64,000 nucleotides of DNA from Oceanihabitans gracilariae (GCF_042684485.1 NZ_JBHULM010000011.1:1612001-1676000), one strand, 5' to 3'. Counted from the first letter of the stretch, positions 25,642-34,510 are shown. The notes: generated from the letters alone by a model not told the origin. A program made the numbers and translations.

Positions 25642-27504
25642 ATGAAATTTAAAATTCTTTCTTTTTTATTTGTATTCGTTTTACAAATCACGTTTTCACA
25701 AGAAAAAGAATTCGATAGTATTAAAAATCTACTTAAAATTCATACCCATAGAGATACAACAAGAGTATTTCTTTTAAATCAATTAACTGCACATTATACA
25801 ACTCGAGATATTTCTAAAAACAAAGCCATATTAGAAGAGGCTATACATATTAGTAAAGAATTAAATTACACCAAAGGGTTAAATGATTCTTACACCAACC
25901 TAACTTCTCTTTATGTGCAATCTGGAAAATATGATAAAGCTTTAGAGTTGGCCTTAATTACCAAAAAAAGTCAAGATAGCTTGAAAGATGTATCTGGACT
26001 AATCTACACCAATAGTAGTATAGCAAGAATTTACAATCATCTTGATGCACCTAAGAAAGCTATAGAAATTCAGTTAGAAAATTTAGCTCTCTTAAAAAAG
26101 AATTCGAATAAAAGTATAGAAGCTCAAGTACATTTTTATTTAGGAACTGCATATGAAGAGATAGAAAGTTATGCAGATTCTGAAGAACATTATTTAGCCG
26201 CAAAAGCAATTGCAGAATCTGTTCAATTTAAAACAGGAATTGCTATTGCAAATTCGTCTTTAGGTGTTTTAGAAAATAAGCGAAAAAATTATACTGCAGC
26301 CATTCATTATTTAACCCAATCTGAAGACTTTTTTATCAAAAATAAACAAGAAGCTAATATAGCACATACTAAATTAGAACTTGCTGTAGCTTATGCGCAT
26401 ACAGGAAATGTAAAACAAGCAATTGTAACTAATAGTGAAGCTATAGGTATATATAAAGCACAAAATAATTTAAAGAATTTAAGTCGTGCATATGTAGAAC
26501 AAAGTAATTATTATAAAAAAAACAACGATTATTTAAATGCACACAAGTTTCTAGAGGCACATTATAAAATAAAGGACAGTATTTTTTCTAAAGAAAAAGT
26601 TTCTATAATCGAAGAAATGCAAACTAAATACGAAACAGAAAAAGTATTTAAAGACAAAGAACTTGCAGAACAAGAAGTGGCTTTTACTAAACTAGAGAGT
26701 CAAAAAAATAGAAACTTATTTTTAGGTTCTACAACTATAGTTGCACTACTATTATTAGCATCATTATTTTATTTTAGTAGGTTAAAAGCGAAAAAGAAAG
26801 CAGAATTAGTTACCCTAGAATTAAAAGAAACACAAAAGCGCTTAGCAATAGAAAAGCAATATAAAGACTCTGAATTGAAGGCCTTGAAAGCGCAAATGAA
26901 TCCGCATTTTATTTTTAATGCATTAAATTCTATTCAGGATTATATTGTTCTCAATCAGAAAAACTTAGCAAGCGATTACTTAGGGAAGTTTGCAGATTTA
27001 ATTCGTAATTACCTGCATTTTAGTGATACTGGTTTTATTTCTGTACAAGACGAAGTTCATAATTTGAATTTGTATTTAGAATTAGAGAAACTACGGTTTG
27101 AAGAAAAACTGGAATACACCTTTCAAATAGATAAAGCTATCCAATCTGATGCTGTATATATACCAACCATGCTTATTCAGCCTTATGTTGAAAATGCACT
27201 TAAACACGGTTTACTTCATAAAAAAGAAAATAGAGAACTACATGTTACTATCTCTAAAGTATCTAATACAATAGTAGAATGTATTATAGTTGACAATGGT
27301 GTTGGTAGAGAAAAATCTAAAGAAATAAATCTAAAAAGAGCAGCACAACACAAATCCTTTGCATTAAAAGCTACAACAGAACGGTTAGATTTATTAAACT
27401 ATGGTCGTGAAAAGAAAATAGGTGTAGAAATTATCGATTTAAAAGAAAATGGGGAAGCCAAAGGAACCAAAGTGGTTTTAAGAATACCAATACTAAAAAA
27501 GTAA
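25642..27504 (+). CDS. TPR-containing LytS-type sensor histidine kinase
   Basis: A 620-residue membrane kinase. A signal peptide or first helix (about 1-19, ending TFSQ) leads to a periplasmic region of TPR-like helical repeats (about 40-310) and a coiled stretch. One membrane helix follows at about 359-378 (LFLGSTTIVALLLLASLFYF). The cytoplasmic part has the His_kinase (PF06580) box QMNPHFIFNALNSIQDYI with phospho-acceptor H422, and an ATPase N-box IQPYVENALKHGL with a DNGVGR G-box. This type pairs with LytTR regulators, and the next gene two bases downstream is one. The signal sensed by the TPR region is unknown. Paired repeats upstream suggest that the regulator controls this operon. Confidence 0.92.
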   Translation: MKFKILSFLFVFVLQITFSQEKEFDSIKNLLKIHTHRDTTRVFLLNQLTAHYTTRDISKNKAILEEAIHISKELNYTKGLNDSYTNLTSLYVQSGKYDKALELALITKKSQDSLKDVSGLIYTNSSIARIYNHLDAPKKAIEIQLENLALLKKNSNKSIEAQVHFYLGTAYEEIESYADSEEHYLAAKAIAESVQFKTGIAIANSSLGVLENKRKNYTAAIHYLTQSEDFFIKNKQEANIAHTKLELAVAYAHTGNVKQAIVTNSEAIGIYKAQNNLKNLSRAYVEQSNYYKKNNDYLNAHKFLEAHYKIKDSIFSKEKVSIIEEMQTKYETEKVFKDKELAEQEVAFTKLESQKNRNLFLGSTTIVALLLLASLFYFSRLKAKKKAELVTLELKETQKRLAIEKQYKDSELKALKAQMNPHFIFNALNSIQDYIVLNQKNLASDYLGKFADLIRNYLHFSDTGFISVQDEVHNLNLYLELEKLRFEEKLEYTFQIDKAIQSDAVYIPTMLIQPYVENALKHGLLHKKENRELHVTISKVSNTIVECIIVDNGVGREKSKEINLKRAAQHKSFALKATTERLDLLNYGREKKIGVEIIDLKENGEAKGTKVVLRIPILKK

Positions 27505-27506
27505 AT

Positions 27507-28256
27507 ATGAAAGCACTTATCATAGACGATGAAAAAAAAGCAAGACAAGTTTTACATATTTTAGTAGAAGAAAACTGCCCTAAAATCACAACCATTTTAG
27601 AAGCCGAAGATTTGCTTTCTGGAGTAGAACTAATAAAAAAGGAACAACCAAGCATTGTCTTTTTAGATATTGAAATGCCAGAACATTCCGGATTAGAAAT
27701 TTTAAATTTTATAGAAAAAGAAGTCCATAATTTTGAAATAATCTTCACAACGGCTTACAGTGAGTATGCTATACAAGCATTTCAACTGTCTGCAATAGAT
27801 TATTTGCTAAAACCGGTAAGGCCAAGTCAAATAAAAGAAGCAGTAGATAAAGCAGTTGCTTTTTTAGGAAATTCGCAAATCAATCAACGTCTAGCAGAAC
27901 TGAAAACAAGTTTGCAAGATTCTAACTTCAAAAAAATAGGATTGCCACATGCCGATGGTATTAAGTTTGTTAATTTTCAAGATATTATCATGTTAGAAGC
28001 AGATGGTATGTATACCAATGTTTCTACAATAAAAGATGGTACAATCTTAGTTAGCAAACCTTTAAAGTTCTTTGTAGAGATTCTTCAAAAGATAAATACC
28101 TTCTATCGTCCACATCGTTCACACCTCATAAATCTTTCCTATATAAAAGAGTATATCAAAAAAGATGGTGGGTACATTGTTATGGAAAATGACAAGACTG
28201 TATCTATATCCAACGATAAAAAGGAAGAATTTTTAACTATCGTTCAAAGCATCTAA
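27507..28256 (+). CDS. LytTR-family response regulator
   Basis: A 249-residue DNA-binding regulator. The receiver domain (about 1-120) has the acidic pair D7/D8, phospho-acceptor D54 in SIVFLDIEMPEHSG and the switch lysine in YLLKPVRPSQI. The LytTR domain (about 145-245) includes IMLEADGMYTNVSTIKDG and FYRPHRSHLINLSYIKEY. It is encoded two bases after its kinase, so the pair is co-transcribed. Paired 9-bp repeats before this operon and before the following T9SS gene are the natural candidates for its binding sites. Confidence 0.94.
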   Translation: MKALIIDDEKKARQVLHILVEENCPKITTILEAEDLLSGVELIKKEQPSIVFLDIEMPEHSGLEILNFIEKEVHNFEIIFTTAYSEYAIQAFQLSAIDYLLKPVRPSQIKEAVDKAVAFLGNSQINQRLAELKTSLQDSNFKKIGLPHADGIKFVNFQDIIMLEADGMYTNVSTIKDGTILVSKPLKFFVEILQKINTFYRPHRSHLINLSYIKEYIKKDGGYIVMENDKTVSISNDKKEEFLTIVQSI

Positions 28257-28261
28257 ATGCT

Positions 28262-28291
28262 TTAGAAGTTGAAACCCTCGTTTCAGAAATT
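28262..28291 (+). promoter_or_regulatory. Predicted LytTR-regulator binding site, copy 2
   Basis: TTAGAAGTT at 28262 and TCAGAAATT at 28283 (seven of nine bases shared) lie 21 bp apart. The spacer keeps eight of twelve bases of copy 1. The pair ends 28 bases before a -7-like CATCTTTG, exactly as in copy 1, upstream of the T9SS gene at 28355. Confidence 0.58.
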
Positions 28292-28319
28292 ACTTACGTT
28301 CAATCGTTTACTTTTAGTA

Positions 28320-28327
28320 CATCTTTG
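28320..28327 (+). promoter_or_regulatory. Predicted -7-like element of the T9SS beta-helix gene
   Basis: CATCTTTG has the same one-base departure from TAnnTTTG as the kinase promoter (CAnnTTTG), and it lies 35 bases before the ATG. Confidence 0.42.
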
Positions 28328-28354
28328 TTTCATAATTATTAATCAATTTATATT

Positions 28355-30856
28355 ATGAAACCAAGAATACTTTTAATCCTACTTTTAGTGAGTAGTTTCT
28401 CTTTTGCTCAAACCTGGAACCAAGTTGGAGCAACACAATTTACTAATTTTGCAACAGATGCATCCATTTCATTTGATGCTGCTGGAATACCTTATTTAGC
28501 CTATATAAATCCAGCTGCAAGTAATAAAGTATATGTGAAAAAATTTGATGGTACTAATTGGGTAGATTTAACTGTAGCTGAAGTTTCAACAGAAGCTTCT
28601 GCCAATGTTGTAATTAAAATAAATCCAGTAACAAATGAGCCTACTGTAGCGTATAGACGTGTAAGTGATAATACATTTGACGTTTATAGATTTGATGGCA
28701 CAAGTTGGATTGCAGTTACTACTGCAGAAGGTGCTGGAGATTTGCTAGATGTAAAATTACAAATGCAATTTAACGCATCTGGAAATATTAGAATTGCAGG
28801 ACAATATAATTTAAAAGCTGTACATTTTTATACACAAACAACAGGAACATGGACAGTAAATAATTATGGGCATAGCGTATCAAATATTACGCAAATGACT
28901 GTGGATTTTGTAAATTATGAGCAATTTTTCTATCAATACGATAATTATTCAGCATCATATTTTGGTAAAAGAACGGTTAGTGGATCAACTTTATTTGCGC
29001 AAGGACTTAATAGTAGAAACTTTAGAGAAATATCTGGAATTTCAGATGAAAACATAGTTGCTGCTAATAATTTAAGTGGTTATTCTGGTGCAATATGGTT
29101 TTCAAATGGAGCAACAAGTCAAGGAAGACCTCTAAATACAAATGGTAGTAAAATAGGATACTTAAAACTTCGTAAAAGTCCTACAGATACAAATTATTAT
29201 TTAATGTTTGCAGATAGTAATGATGATTTAGTTTTTCAAAAATATAAAAGATCAGTAAGCCAATGGTTTGATTTACCTTCTGTTGGAATAAGTACAACTA
29301 CAACAAATTTTTTCGCTTCAATGGAAATGAATGTCGTAGATGGAAACATGTATTTATTATATTTAGATGGAGCAAAAGTATCTGTTAAAAAATACAGCAT
29401 TCCAGTTGAAGTTCCAAAACCAAGAATATTCGTAGATGTAAATGCTACCGGAAATAATGATGGTACTTCTTTTACAGATGCCTATACAACGCTTCAAGAC
29501 GGATTAGCAAATATAGAACCTGTTACTACAGAAATATGGATTGCTGCAGGTAGATATACGCCACATGCATCAAACAGAAGTTCTTCTTTTACTTTTTCTA
29601 AAGAAAACTTGAAGATATATGGTGGTTTTAATGGTACAGAAACCTCAATTTCACAACGCAATATAACAGCTAATCCTTCTATTTTATCAGGTGATTTAGA
29701 GAATGATGGTAATACAGGGTCTAATCTGTTTGACAACAGTTTTCATGTTACTAAAATTACAGCAAATGGAATTATTATTGATGGTGTTACAATTAGAGAT
29801 GGTGCTAGTACAGAAACTACTGGATCAAACTCAAGAGGTTCGGCTATAGAAAAAGCAGATGCAGTTACAACTATGACACTTAAAAACACGACTATTTTAA
29901 ATAATTACGGAACCATAGCTTGTGGTCTTTATGCAAGTTTTACAAATGGTGGTGATTTAACAATCGAGAATTGTATTTTTAGTGATAATGATTCTAGATA
30001 TGGATCAGGGTTTTATGCTTTAACAGGAGATAATCAAACATTAAATGTGAAAGTAACAAATAGTTTGTTTGAAAATAATAGAAGTAGAAATTTTGGATCT
30101 ACAGGTTATGCAGGAAGTGCTTTTTGGATACGTGCAAATGGTGCAAATTCTATAGTAGATGCAAAAATAACAAACTGTACTTTCTCTAAAAATATAGATA
30201 CTGGTACTGCTACTGTTGCAGAACGCGCTACTGTAGGTATGGGAAAATCTGCTACAGGTTCCTTTACTGCAGATGTTTCCAACTGTATATTTTATGGCAA
30301 TACTACTACTGGTGGAGCAGTTTCAATTTCAATAGGAAGAGTACATACTAATGCACCAGGATTTACAGGAGTAAATAACTCAATAGGAGAAGATGGTTTT
30401 TCTAACCTAACCTATCTTACAAATACAAGTAATGCAAATCCAATGTTTATGGATACAGCAAATGATGATTTTACCTTAACTTCAAGTTCTCCAGCAATAG
30501 ACTCTGGAGATAATACTAAAATCCCAGCTGGAGTTACTACAGATTTATTAGGTAATCAGCGTATTTTTAATACAACGGTAGATATGGGAGCTTATGAATA
30601 TGGTTCTACTTTAGATATAGAAGATTTTGAAACTAAAAAGGATTTTATAATCTACCCAAATCCAACATCCAATACCTTAAATATTAAAATGCCTCAGGAA
30701 TTATTTAAAGCAGAAATATTTAATATACAAGGGCAAAAAGTACTTGAGAGTAGCAACAAAAGAATAGAAGTTTCTAACCTTGCTGCAGGAATGTATCTAC
30801 TACAAATGGAAGATATAGCCGGAAACCGAAACACAAAAAGATTTATAAAAAACTAA
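28355..30856 (+). CDS. T9SS-exported protein with choice-of-anchor Q / beta-helix region
   Basis: An 833-residue secreted protein. A signal peptide ends near residue 18 (FSFAQ). Residues about 20-350 contain repeated blades of the type FDGTNWVDLT, FDGTSWIAVTT and FAQGLN, suggesting a beta-propeller-like domain. From about 358 (IFVDVNATGNNDGTSFTDAY) a right-handed beta-helix of the choice-of-anchor Q type follows, with recurring NCTFS/NCIFYGN turns and a closing DLLGNQRIFNTTVDMGAYEYG. The last 80 residues are a T9SS type A sorting domain (FIIYPNPTSNTLNIK, AAGMYLLQM). It is probably a surface or released adhesin or polysaccharide-binding protein; no catalytic residues are evident. Its upstream repeats indicate control by the adjacent LytTR regulator. 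Confidence 0.8.
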   Translation: MKPRILLILLLVSSFSFAQTWNQVGATQFTNFATDASISFDAAGIPYLAYINPAASNKVYVKKFDGTNWVDLTVAEVSTEASANVVIKINPVTNEPTVAYRRVSDNTFDVYRFDGTSWIAVTTAEGAGDLLDVKLQMQFNASGNIRIAGQYNLKAVHFYTQTTGTWTVNNYGHSVSNITQMTVDFVNYEQFFYQYDNYSASYFGKRTVSGSTLFAQGLNSRNFREISGISDENIVAANNLSGYSGAIWFSNGATSQGRPLNTNGSKIGYLKLRKSPTDTNYYLMFADSNDDLVFQKYKRSVSQWFDLPSVGISTTTTNFFASMEMNVVDGNMYLLYLDGAKVSVKKYSIPVEVPKPRIFVDVNATGNNDGTSFTDAYTTLQDGLANIEPVTTEIWIAAGRYTPHASNRSSSFTFSKENLKIYGGFNGTETSISQRNITANPSILSGDLENDGNTGSNLFDNSFHVTKITANGIIIDGVTIRDGASTETTGSNSRGSAIEKADAVTTMTLKNTTILNNYGTIACGLYASFTNGGDLTIENCIFSDNDSRYGSGFYALTGDNQTLNVKVTNSLFENNRSRNFGSTGYAGSAFWIRANGANSIVDAKITNCTFSKNIDTGTATVAERATVGMGKSATGSFTADVSNCIFYGNTTTGGAVSISIGRVHTNAPGFTGVNNSIGEDGFSNLTYLTNTSNANPMFMDTANDDFTLTSSSPAIDSGDNTKIPAGVTTDLLGNQRIFNTTVDMGAYEYGSTLDIEDFETKKDFIIYPNPTSNTLNIKMPQELFKAEIFNIQGQKVLESSNKRIEVSNLAAGMYLLQMEDIAGNRNTKRFIKN

Positions 30857-30878
30857 AGACGCTATTAATCAGTTTTTA

Positions 30879-30914
30879 AAGTTGGGCTATCTAGGTAGCT
30901 CAGCTTTTTTTTTT
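30879..30914 (+). terminator. Terminator of the beta-helix protein gene
   Basis: An 11-bp stem with two G-U pairs (AAGTTGGGCTA with TAGCTCAGCTT), a 6-base loop and an eight-base T run lies just after the stop codon. Confidence 0.8.
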
Positions 30915-30920
30915 AAAATT

Positions 30921-31007
30921 ATGAAATATTTAAAACGAAATAAATTAGAATTGTTTCTTGTGTTACTGTATGTACTACTAGGTATGTTTTTTATGCGAAT
31001 CCTTTAA
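30921..31007 (+). CDS. Possible 28-residue single-helix membrane peptide
   Basis: An ATG frame of 28 codons (MKYLKRNKLELFLVLLYVLL and eight more residues) has a basic N-terminus and one hydrophobic helix, the layout of small inner-membrane proteins. It begins right after the T run of the preceding terminator and its last four bases overlap the end of the convergent DUF423 gene. No promoter match was seen. It may be a chance frame. Confidence 0.22.
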   Translation: MKYLKRNKLELFLVLLYVLLGMFFMRIL

Positions 31008-31372
31008 AAAGCATGTATTAGTAATAACAACCAACCACTAACTAAAAGCAAACCACCAATAGGAGTAATTGGACCTAAAAAACGAAGCTTTTTTTCTTTG
31101 GCATCCGATAAAACTAAACCGTAAATACTAAAAGAAAATAATAGTATTCCTATAGTAAAACACCAGTAAATTGGAGCGCTTGTGTATTTAGGAGTCAAAC
31201 CTAAAACCAATAAAACAATAGCGTGATACATTTGGTGTTTTACACCAACTTCAAAACTTTGCAATTGGTCTGTAGATAGTATTTTCTTTAAAGCATGTGC
31301 TCCAAAAGCGCCAAAAACTACAGATAATCCACCAAAAAGAGCAGCAGTTGCAAGAATAATTTGTTGTGTCAT
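31004..31372 (-). CDS. DUF423 family small membrane protein
   Basis: A 122-residue protein with four hydrophobic segments and the family signature GAFGAHALKK, followed by a GVKHQMYHAIVLL helix. It is integral to the inner membrane. The biochemical function of the family (YwdK/YgdD type) is unknown. It is the last gene of a minus-strand run map, DUF3050, methyltransferase, DUF423, separated from the methyltransferase by 39 bases. Confidence 0.9.
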   Translation of the reverse strand: MTQQIILATAALFGGLSVVFGAFGAHALKKILSTDQLQSFEVGVKHQMYHAIVLLVLGLTPKYTSAPIYWCFTIGILLFSFSIYGLVLSDAKEKKLRFLGPITPIGGLLLVSGWLLLLIHAF

Positions 31373-31411
31373 TAAAATATACTTTAGTGTTTTTTTAGTG
31401 TTTAGGTATGG

Positions 31412-32176
31412 TTATTTGTAAACTACAGGGATGATTTCTCCCTTGGCTAAGCAATATTTTTCAATTTCTTCTTCAGAAAGTCTTGCGGTATAATCTTCTT
31501 CATTAACCATAAAACCTATTTCTCTTAGCTTATTAAAATAATCGTAACCATAGACGCGAACGTGATCATATTGACCAAATATTTTAGCACGTTCTTTTTT
31601 GTCTGTAATCGAGTTGTCTTCAAAAGTTGTAGTTCTTGATACATCTTGCGGAATTTGAAAGATACCATAACCACCTGGTTTCATCACTCGGAATAATTCT
31701 TGCATCGCTTTAGTGTCATCCGGAATATGCTCTAAAACATGATTGCATAAAATAATATCATAGCTATTGTCTGCAAACGGAAGATTACATATATCTGCCT
31801 TTACATCTGCAATAGGAGACAATAAATCTGTAGTAGTATACTCTAGATTTTTTAGTTTTCTAAATCGATCTAAAAAGCATTGTTCTGGCGCAAAATGAAG
31901 CACGCTTTTTTCCGCAGTAAAAAAATCAGTCTCTTTTTTTAAATACAACCATAATAATCTATGACGTTCTAAACTTAAAGTAGAAGGAGAGAGCACATTG
32001 TTTCTTTGGTTACCATAACCATAAGGTAAAAAGGTTTTAAAGCTTTTTCCATCTATTGGGTCTGTAAATGTGTTTCCTTTTAAAAAGAAGGCTAAAATTG
32101 GTCGTACCACATAACTTAACCTTATAAGTAAAGGTCTTGGTATAATGTTTAATATGAGTTTAAATAATTTTTTCAA
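31412..32176 (-). CDS. Class I SAM-dependent methyltransferase
   Basis: A 254-residue predicted cytoplasmic methyltransferase of the Methyltransf_11 type. The SAM-binding core is VLHFAPEQCFLDRF followed by an acidic strand end, DICNLPFADNSYDIILCNHVLEHI and LFRVMKPGGYGIFQIP. The usual G-x-G-x-G of motif I is replaced by FAPEQCF, as in a subgroup of glycan or lipid-linked methyltransferases. The N-terminal LIRLSYVVRPILAFFLKGN segment is hydrophobic and basic, so membrane association is possible. It is encoded 5 bases after DUF3050. The substrate is unknown. Confidence 0.82.
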   Translation of the reverse strand: MKKLFKLILNIIPRPLLIRLSYVVRPILAFFLKGNTFTDPIDGKSFKTFLPYGYGNQRNNVLSPSTLSLERHRLLWLYLKKETDFFTAEKSVLHFAPEQCFLDRFRKLKNLEYTTTDLLSPIADVKADICNLPFADNSYDIILCNHVLEHIPDDTKAMQELFRVMKPGGYGIFQIPQDVSRTTTFEDNSITDKKERAKIFGQYDHVRVYGYDYFNKLREIGFMVNEEDYTARLSEEEIEKYCLAKGEIIPVVYK

Positions 32177-32181
32177 AAGTA

Positions 32182-32964
32182 TTACGCTTCAACAGCTGCT
32201 GTATTGCGAATTAAATTATAAATACCATCCCAAAGTGCAATACGATGTTGTAGTGCATCTTTAGCAACTTGTAAAACATCTTTCCATTTTTGACTATCAT
32301 CACCACATAATTCTTCAATCATTTTTAAAGATAATGGACCATGCTCATCACCATCTAATTCTATATGACGATTCAAGTAGTAAGTTAATTTACTATACGA
32401 ATTATCACTAGTTTTAGATTTGTCAATAATTTGAAAAAACATATCTGGTATTACATCTTCGCGTCCAAAGGTAAAAGCAGAAGCTATTTTATGAGGTGCA
32501 TTGGTAGCAATGACATCAAAAGTAAATTGTACAAATTGTAATGTTTCGGTTTTTAAAGCGGCTTTAATTCCAGCTTCATGAATAGAAAAACCTTCTTTTA
32601 AAAATTGTATAAAAAGCGCAATTTGATTTGGGTTGGCACCTACTTGCTGCATGGCATCTAGATACATTTCGTAATGACTTTTAGGTTCTCCTAATTCATT
32701 AACATCACTTTCTTCTCCTAAAACAATTTCATTAATAAAACGAGATGTAGCAGGATTAGAAACAGGAACCCAAGGTACAGATGTTGTTGTTAAGTGGTTT
32801 TGAAGCGCTTTTAATAAGGACATAAAATCCCAAACAGCAAATACATGTTGCTCCATAAAAGATTGTATGTCTTTTACCGAATATAAAACATGATATAATT
32901 TATGGTTGTTAAGTGCTTCTCTTAAAGGAGTTAACTCCTTTTCTACATATGTAATGTTGTTCAT
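32182..32964 (-). CDS. DUF3050 family protein, heme-oxygenase-like fold candidate
   Basis: A 260-residue all-helical protein of the DUF3050 family. Conserved acidic and histidine residues sit on helices in the order expected for the heme-oxygenase-like fold: HVFAVWDFMSLLKAL near the N-terminus, ESDVNELGEPKSHYEMYLDAM in the middle and ELDGDEHGPLSLKMIEELCG near the C-terminus. The E-x6-H and D-x3-H arrangement resembles the ligand set of heme-oxygenase-like di-iron oxidases. No member has a function that I can name with confidence. It lies 9 bases after map and 5 bases before a methyltransferase gene, so the three are almost certainly one transcript. Confidence 0.85.
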   Translation of the reverse strand: MNNITYVEKELTPLREALNNHKLYHVLYSVKDIQSFMEQHVFAVWDFMSLLKALQNHLTTTSVPWVPVSNPATSRFINEIVLGEESDVNELGEPKSHYEMYLDAMQQVGANPNQIALFIQFLKEGFSIHEAGIKAALKTETLQFVQFTFDVIATNAPHKIASAFTFGREDVIPDMFFQIIDKSKTSDNSYSKLTYYLNRHIELDGDEHGPLSLKMIEELCGDDSQKWKDVLQVAKDALQHRIALWDGIYNLIRNTAAVEA

Positions 32965-32973
32965 TATAAATTA

Positions 32974-33792
32974 TTAAAGTACAAGAGGTTGTTGTCTAAA
33001 CTCTAATTCTTCGTCACTTGTAATACCTAAAGCATCATAAATATATGCAAAGGTAGAAAGTAGTTCTGGCTTACCATCTACTATGGCTACATCATGCTCA
33101 AAGTGAGCAGAAGGTTTTTTATCTAATGTAGTAATGGTCCATCCATCTCTATGTTGTTTTATACGTTGGGTACCAAGATTAATCATTGGTTCAATGGCTA
33201 CAACCATACCTTCAATAAATTTCTTTCCGCGTCCGCGTTTACCATAATTTGGCATTTCTGGATCTTCATGCATTTTTCTTCCTAAACCATGACCTACTAA
33301 TTCTCTTACTACACCATAACCATGGTCTTCGCAATATTTTTGAATAGCATAACCAACATCACCAACACGATTATTCACTTTAAATTCGCGAATACCAACA
33401 TATAAAGATTCTTTAGTTACTTGTAGTAATTTTTCGGTTTCAGGAGCTATTTCACCAACAGCAAATGTGTAGGCATGATCTCCATAAAAACCATCTTTAA
33501 TGGCACCACAGTCTATAGATATGATATCACCTTCAACTAAAGGCGTATTGTTAGGTATACCATGAACTACTTGTTCATTAGGACTCATGCAAAGTGTGTT
33601 TGGAAAATCATACAAACCTAAAAATCCAGGTATTGCTCCTTGATCTCTAATACAAGTTTCTGCAAGCTTATCTAATTCTAAAGTAGTTACTCCAGGTTTT
33701 ACTGCTTTAGCAATTTCTCCTAAAGTTTTAGATACTACCAATGCTGCTTCACGCATTAATTCTATTTCTTCTCTTGTTTTTACTATAATCAT
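32974..33792 (-). CDS. map: Methionine aminopeptidase, type I
   Basis: A 272-residue cytoplasmic enzyme that removes the initiator methionine from new proteins. All five metal ligands are visible: D94 and D105 in SIDCGAIKDGFYGDH, H168 in VGHGLGRKMHED, E200 in IEPMINLG and E231 in FEHDVAI. The N-terminal KTREEIELMREAA is typical. The C-terminus (about 245-272) is slightly longer than in E. coli (264 residues). It is not in a ribosomal-protein operon but leads a run with DUF3050, a methyltransferase and DUF423. A minus-strand TAnnTTTG box is 21 bases upstream. Confidence 0.96.
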   Translation of the reverse strand: MIIVKTREEIELMREAALVVSKTLGEIAKAVKPGVTTLELDKLAETCIRDQGAIPGFLGLYDFPNTLCMSPNEQVVHGIPNNTPLVEGDIISIDCGAIKDGFYGDHAYTFAVGEIAPETEKLLQVTKESLYVGIREFKVNNRVGDVGYAIQKYCEDHGYGVVRELVGHGLGRKMHEDPEMPNYGKRGRGKKFIEGMVVAIEPMINLGTQRIKQHRDGWTITTLDKKPSAHFEHDVAIVDGKPELLSTFAYIYDALGITSDEELEFRQQPLVL

Positions 33793-33812
33793 AAGGCATA
33801 AAAAATATGGTG

Positions 33813-33820
33813 CAAAGATA
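33813..33820 (-). promoter_or_regulatory. Predicted -7 element of the map operon
   Basis: CAAAGATA reads TATCTTTG on the minus strand, an exact TAnnTTTG match about 21 bases upstream of the map ATG. The remaining intergenic DNA to 34013 shows no recognisable gene. Confidence 0.5.
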
Positions 33821-34013
33821 CTAAAAATAACAAGGCAGACTTTTTTATTGAAAGCAGATATTTTGCAGTTTTACACTTTTTTTTAAGCCCCTTTTATATA
33901 AGAATAAATGGAAATATTTATATAAGTGAAATGCTTAAAACAGTATGCTACTAGATAGTATTTGTAATAGCCTTATTTTAAGAGTTGTTGTGGTGTAGAA
34001 AAAGAAATTAAGC

Positions 34014-34433
34014 TTAGCTATCTTTTTTTAAAAAAGAAAAGAAGCCTTTCTTTTTTTTAGGTGGTTTTTGGTTTTTTTTGGGGTTAGAAAGATGTTGGTA
34101 AACTTCTCCCCAGCCTAAAAAACCTCCAATATTTCTATCGTCAATAAATAAATCGGCATGAATTTTTCTACTTTTAGATGCATCAAAGACTTCTTCAGGA
34201 AAACTTTTATTTACAGCATAGAACTCTATGCCTTTGCTTTTGCAAAAAGCAACAGCTTCATCAAGTTGTTGTCCACTTCTGTAAGTCCATAAAATTAAAC
34301 GATGGCCATCTGCTTGTAACTGTTTAAGAGTATCTATGGCAAATAATTTTGGTTTCCCAATTTTAGGATAGGCATCATCTACAATAGTTCCATCAAAATC
34401 AATGGCAAGTATAAGTTTGTCGTTAAAATTCAT
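34014..34433 (-). CDS. HAD-type phosphatase of the BT0820 group
   Basis: A protein of about 139 residues of the haloacid dehalogenase superfamily. Motif I is LAIDFDGTIVD with the nucleophile and acid aspartates, motif II lies in RLILWTYRSGQ and the motif IV acids are in LFIDDRNIGG. It lacks a large cap domain, as the Bacteroides thetaiotaomicron BT0820 group does. The C-terminus is a lysine-rich tail (NPKKNQKPPKKKKGFFSFL). The open frame starts ten codons earlier, but the ATG at 34433 gives the normal MNFNDKLILAIDFDG beginning. The substrate is unknown, though small phosphorylated metabolites are usual for the superfamily. Confidence 0.8.
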   Translation of the reverse strand: MNFNDKLILAIDFDGTIVDDAYPKIGKPKLFAIDTLKQLQADGHRLILWTYRSGQQLDEAVAFCKSKGIEFYAVNKSFPEEVFDASKSRKIHADLFIDDRNIGGFLGWGEVYQHLSNPKKNQKPPKKKKGFFSFLKKDS

Positions 34434-34510
34434 TGTTTTATTAAATAGTTTGTAAAAATACAAACTTTAGATTTGTATTCACGTTATAGTTTTCTTTGTT
34501 TTTTTATAAA

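Noticed and set aside
33793..34013. Small RNA gene between the HAD phosphatase and map
   Set aside because: Only a -7 element for map was found; no stable hairpin, terminator or known RNA motif was visible in this AT-rich stretch.
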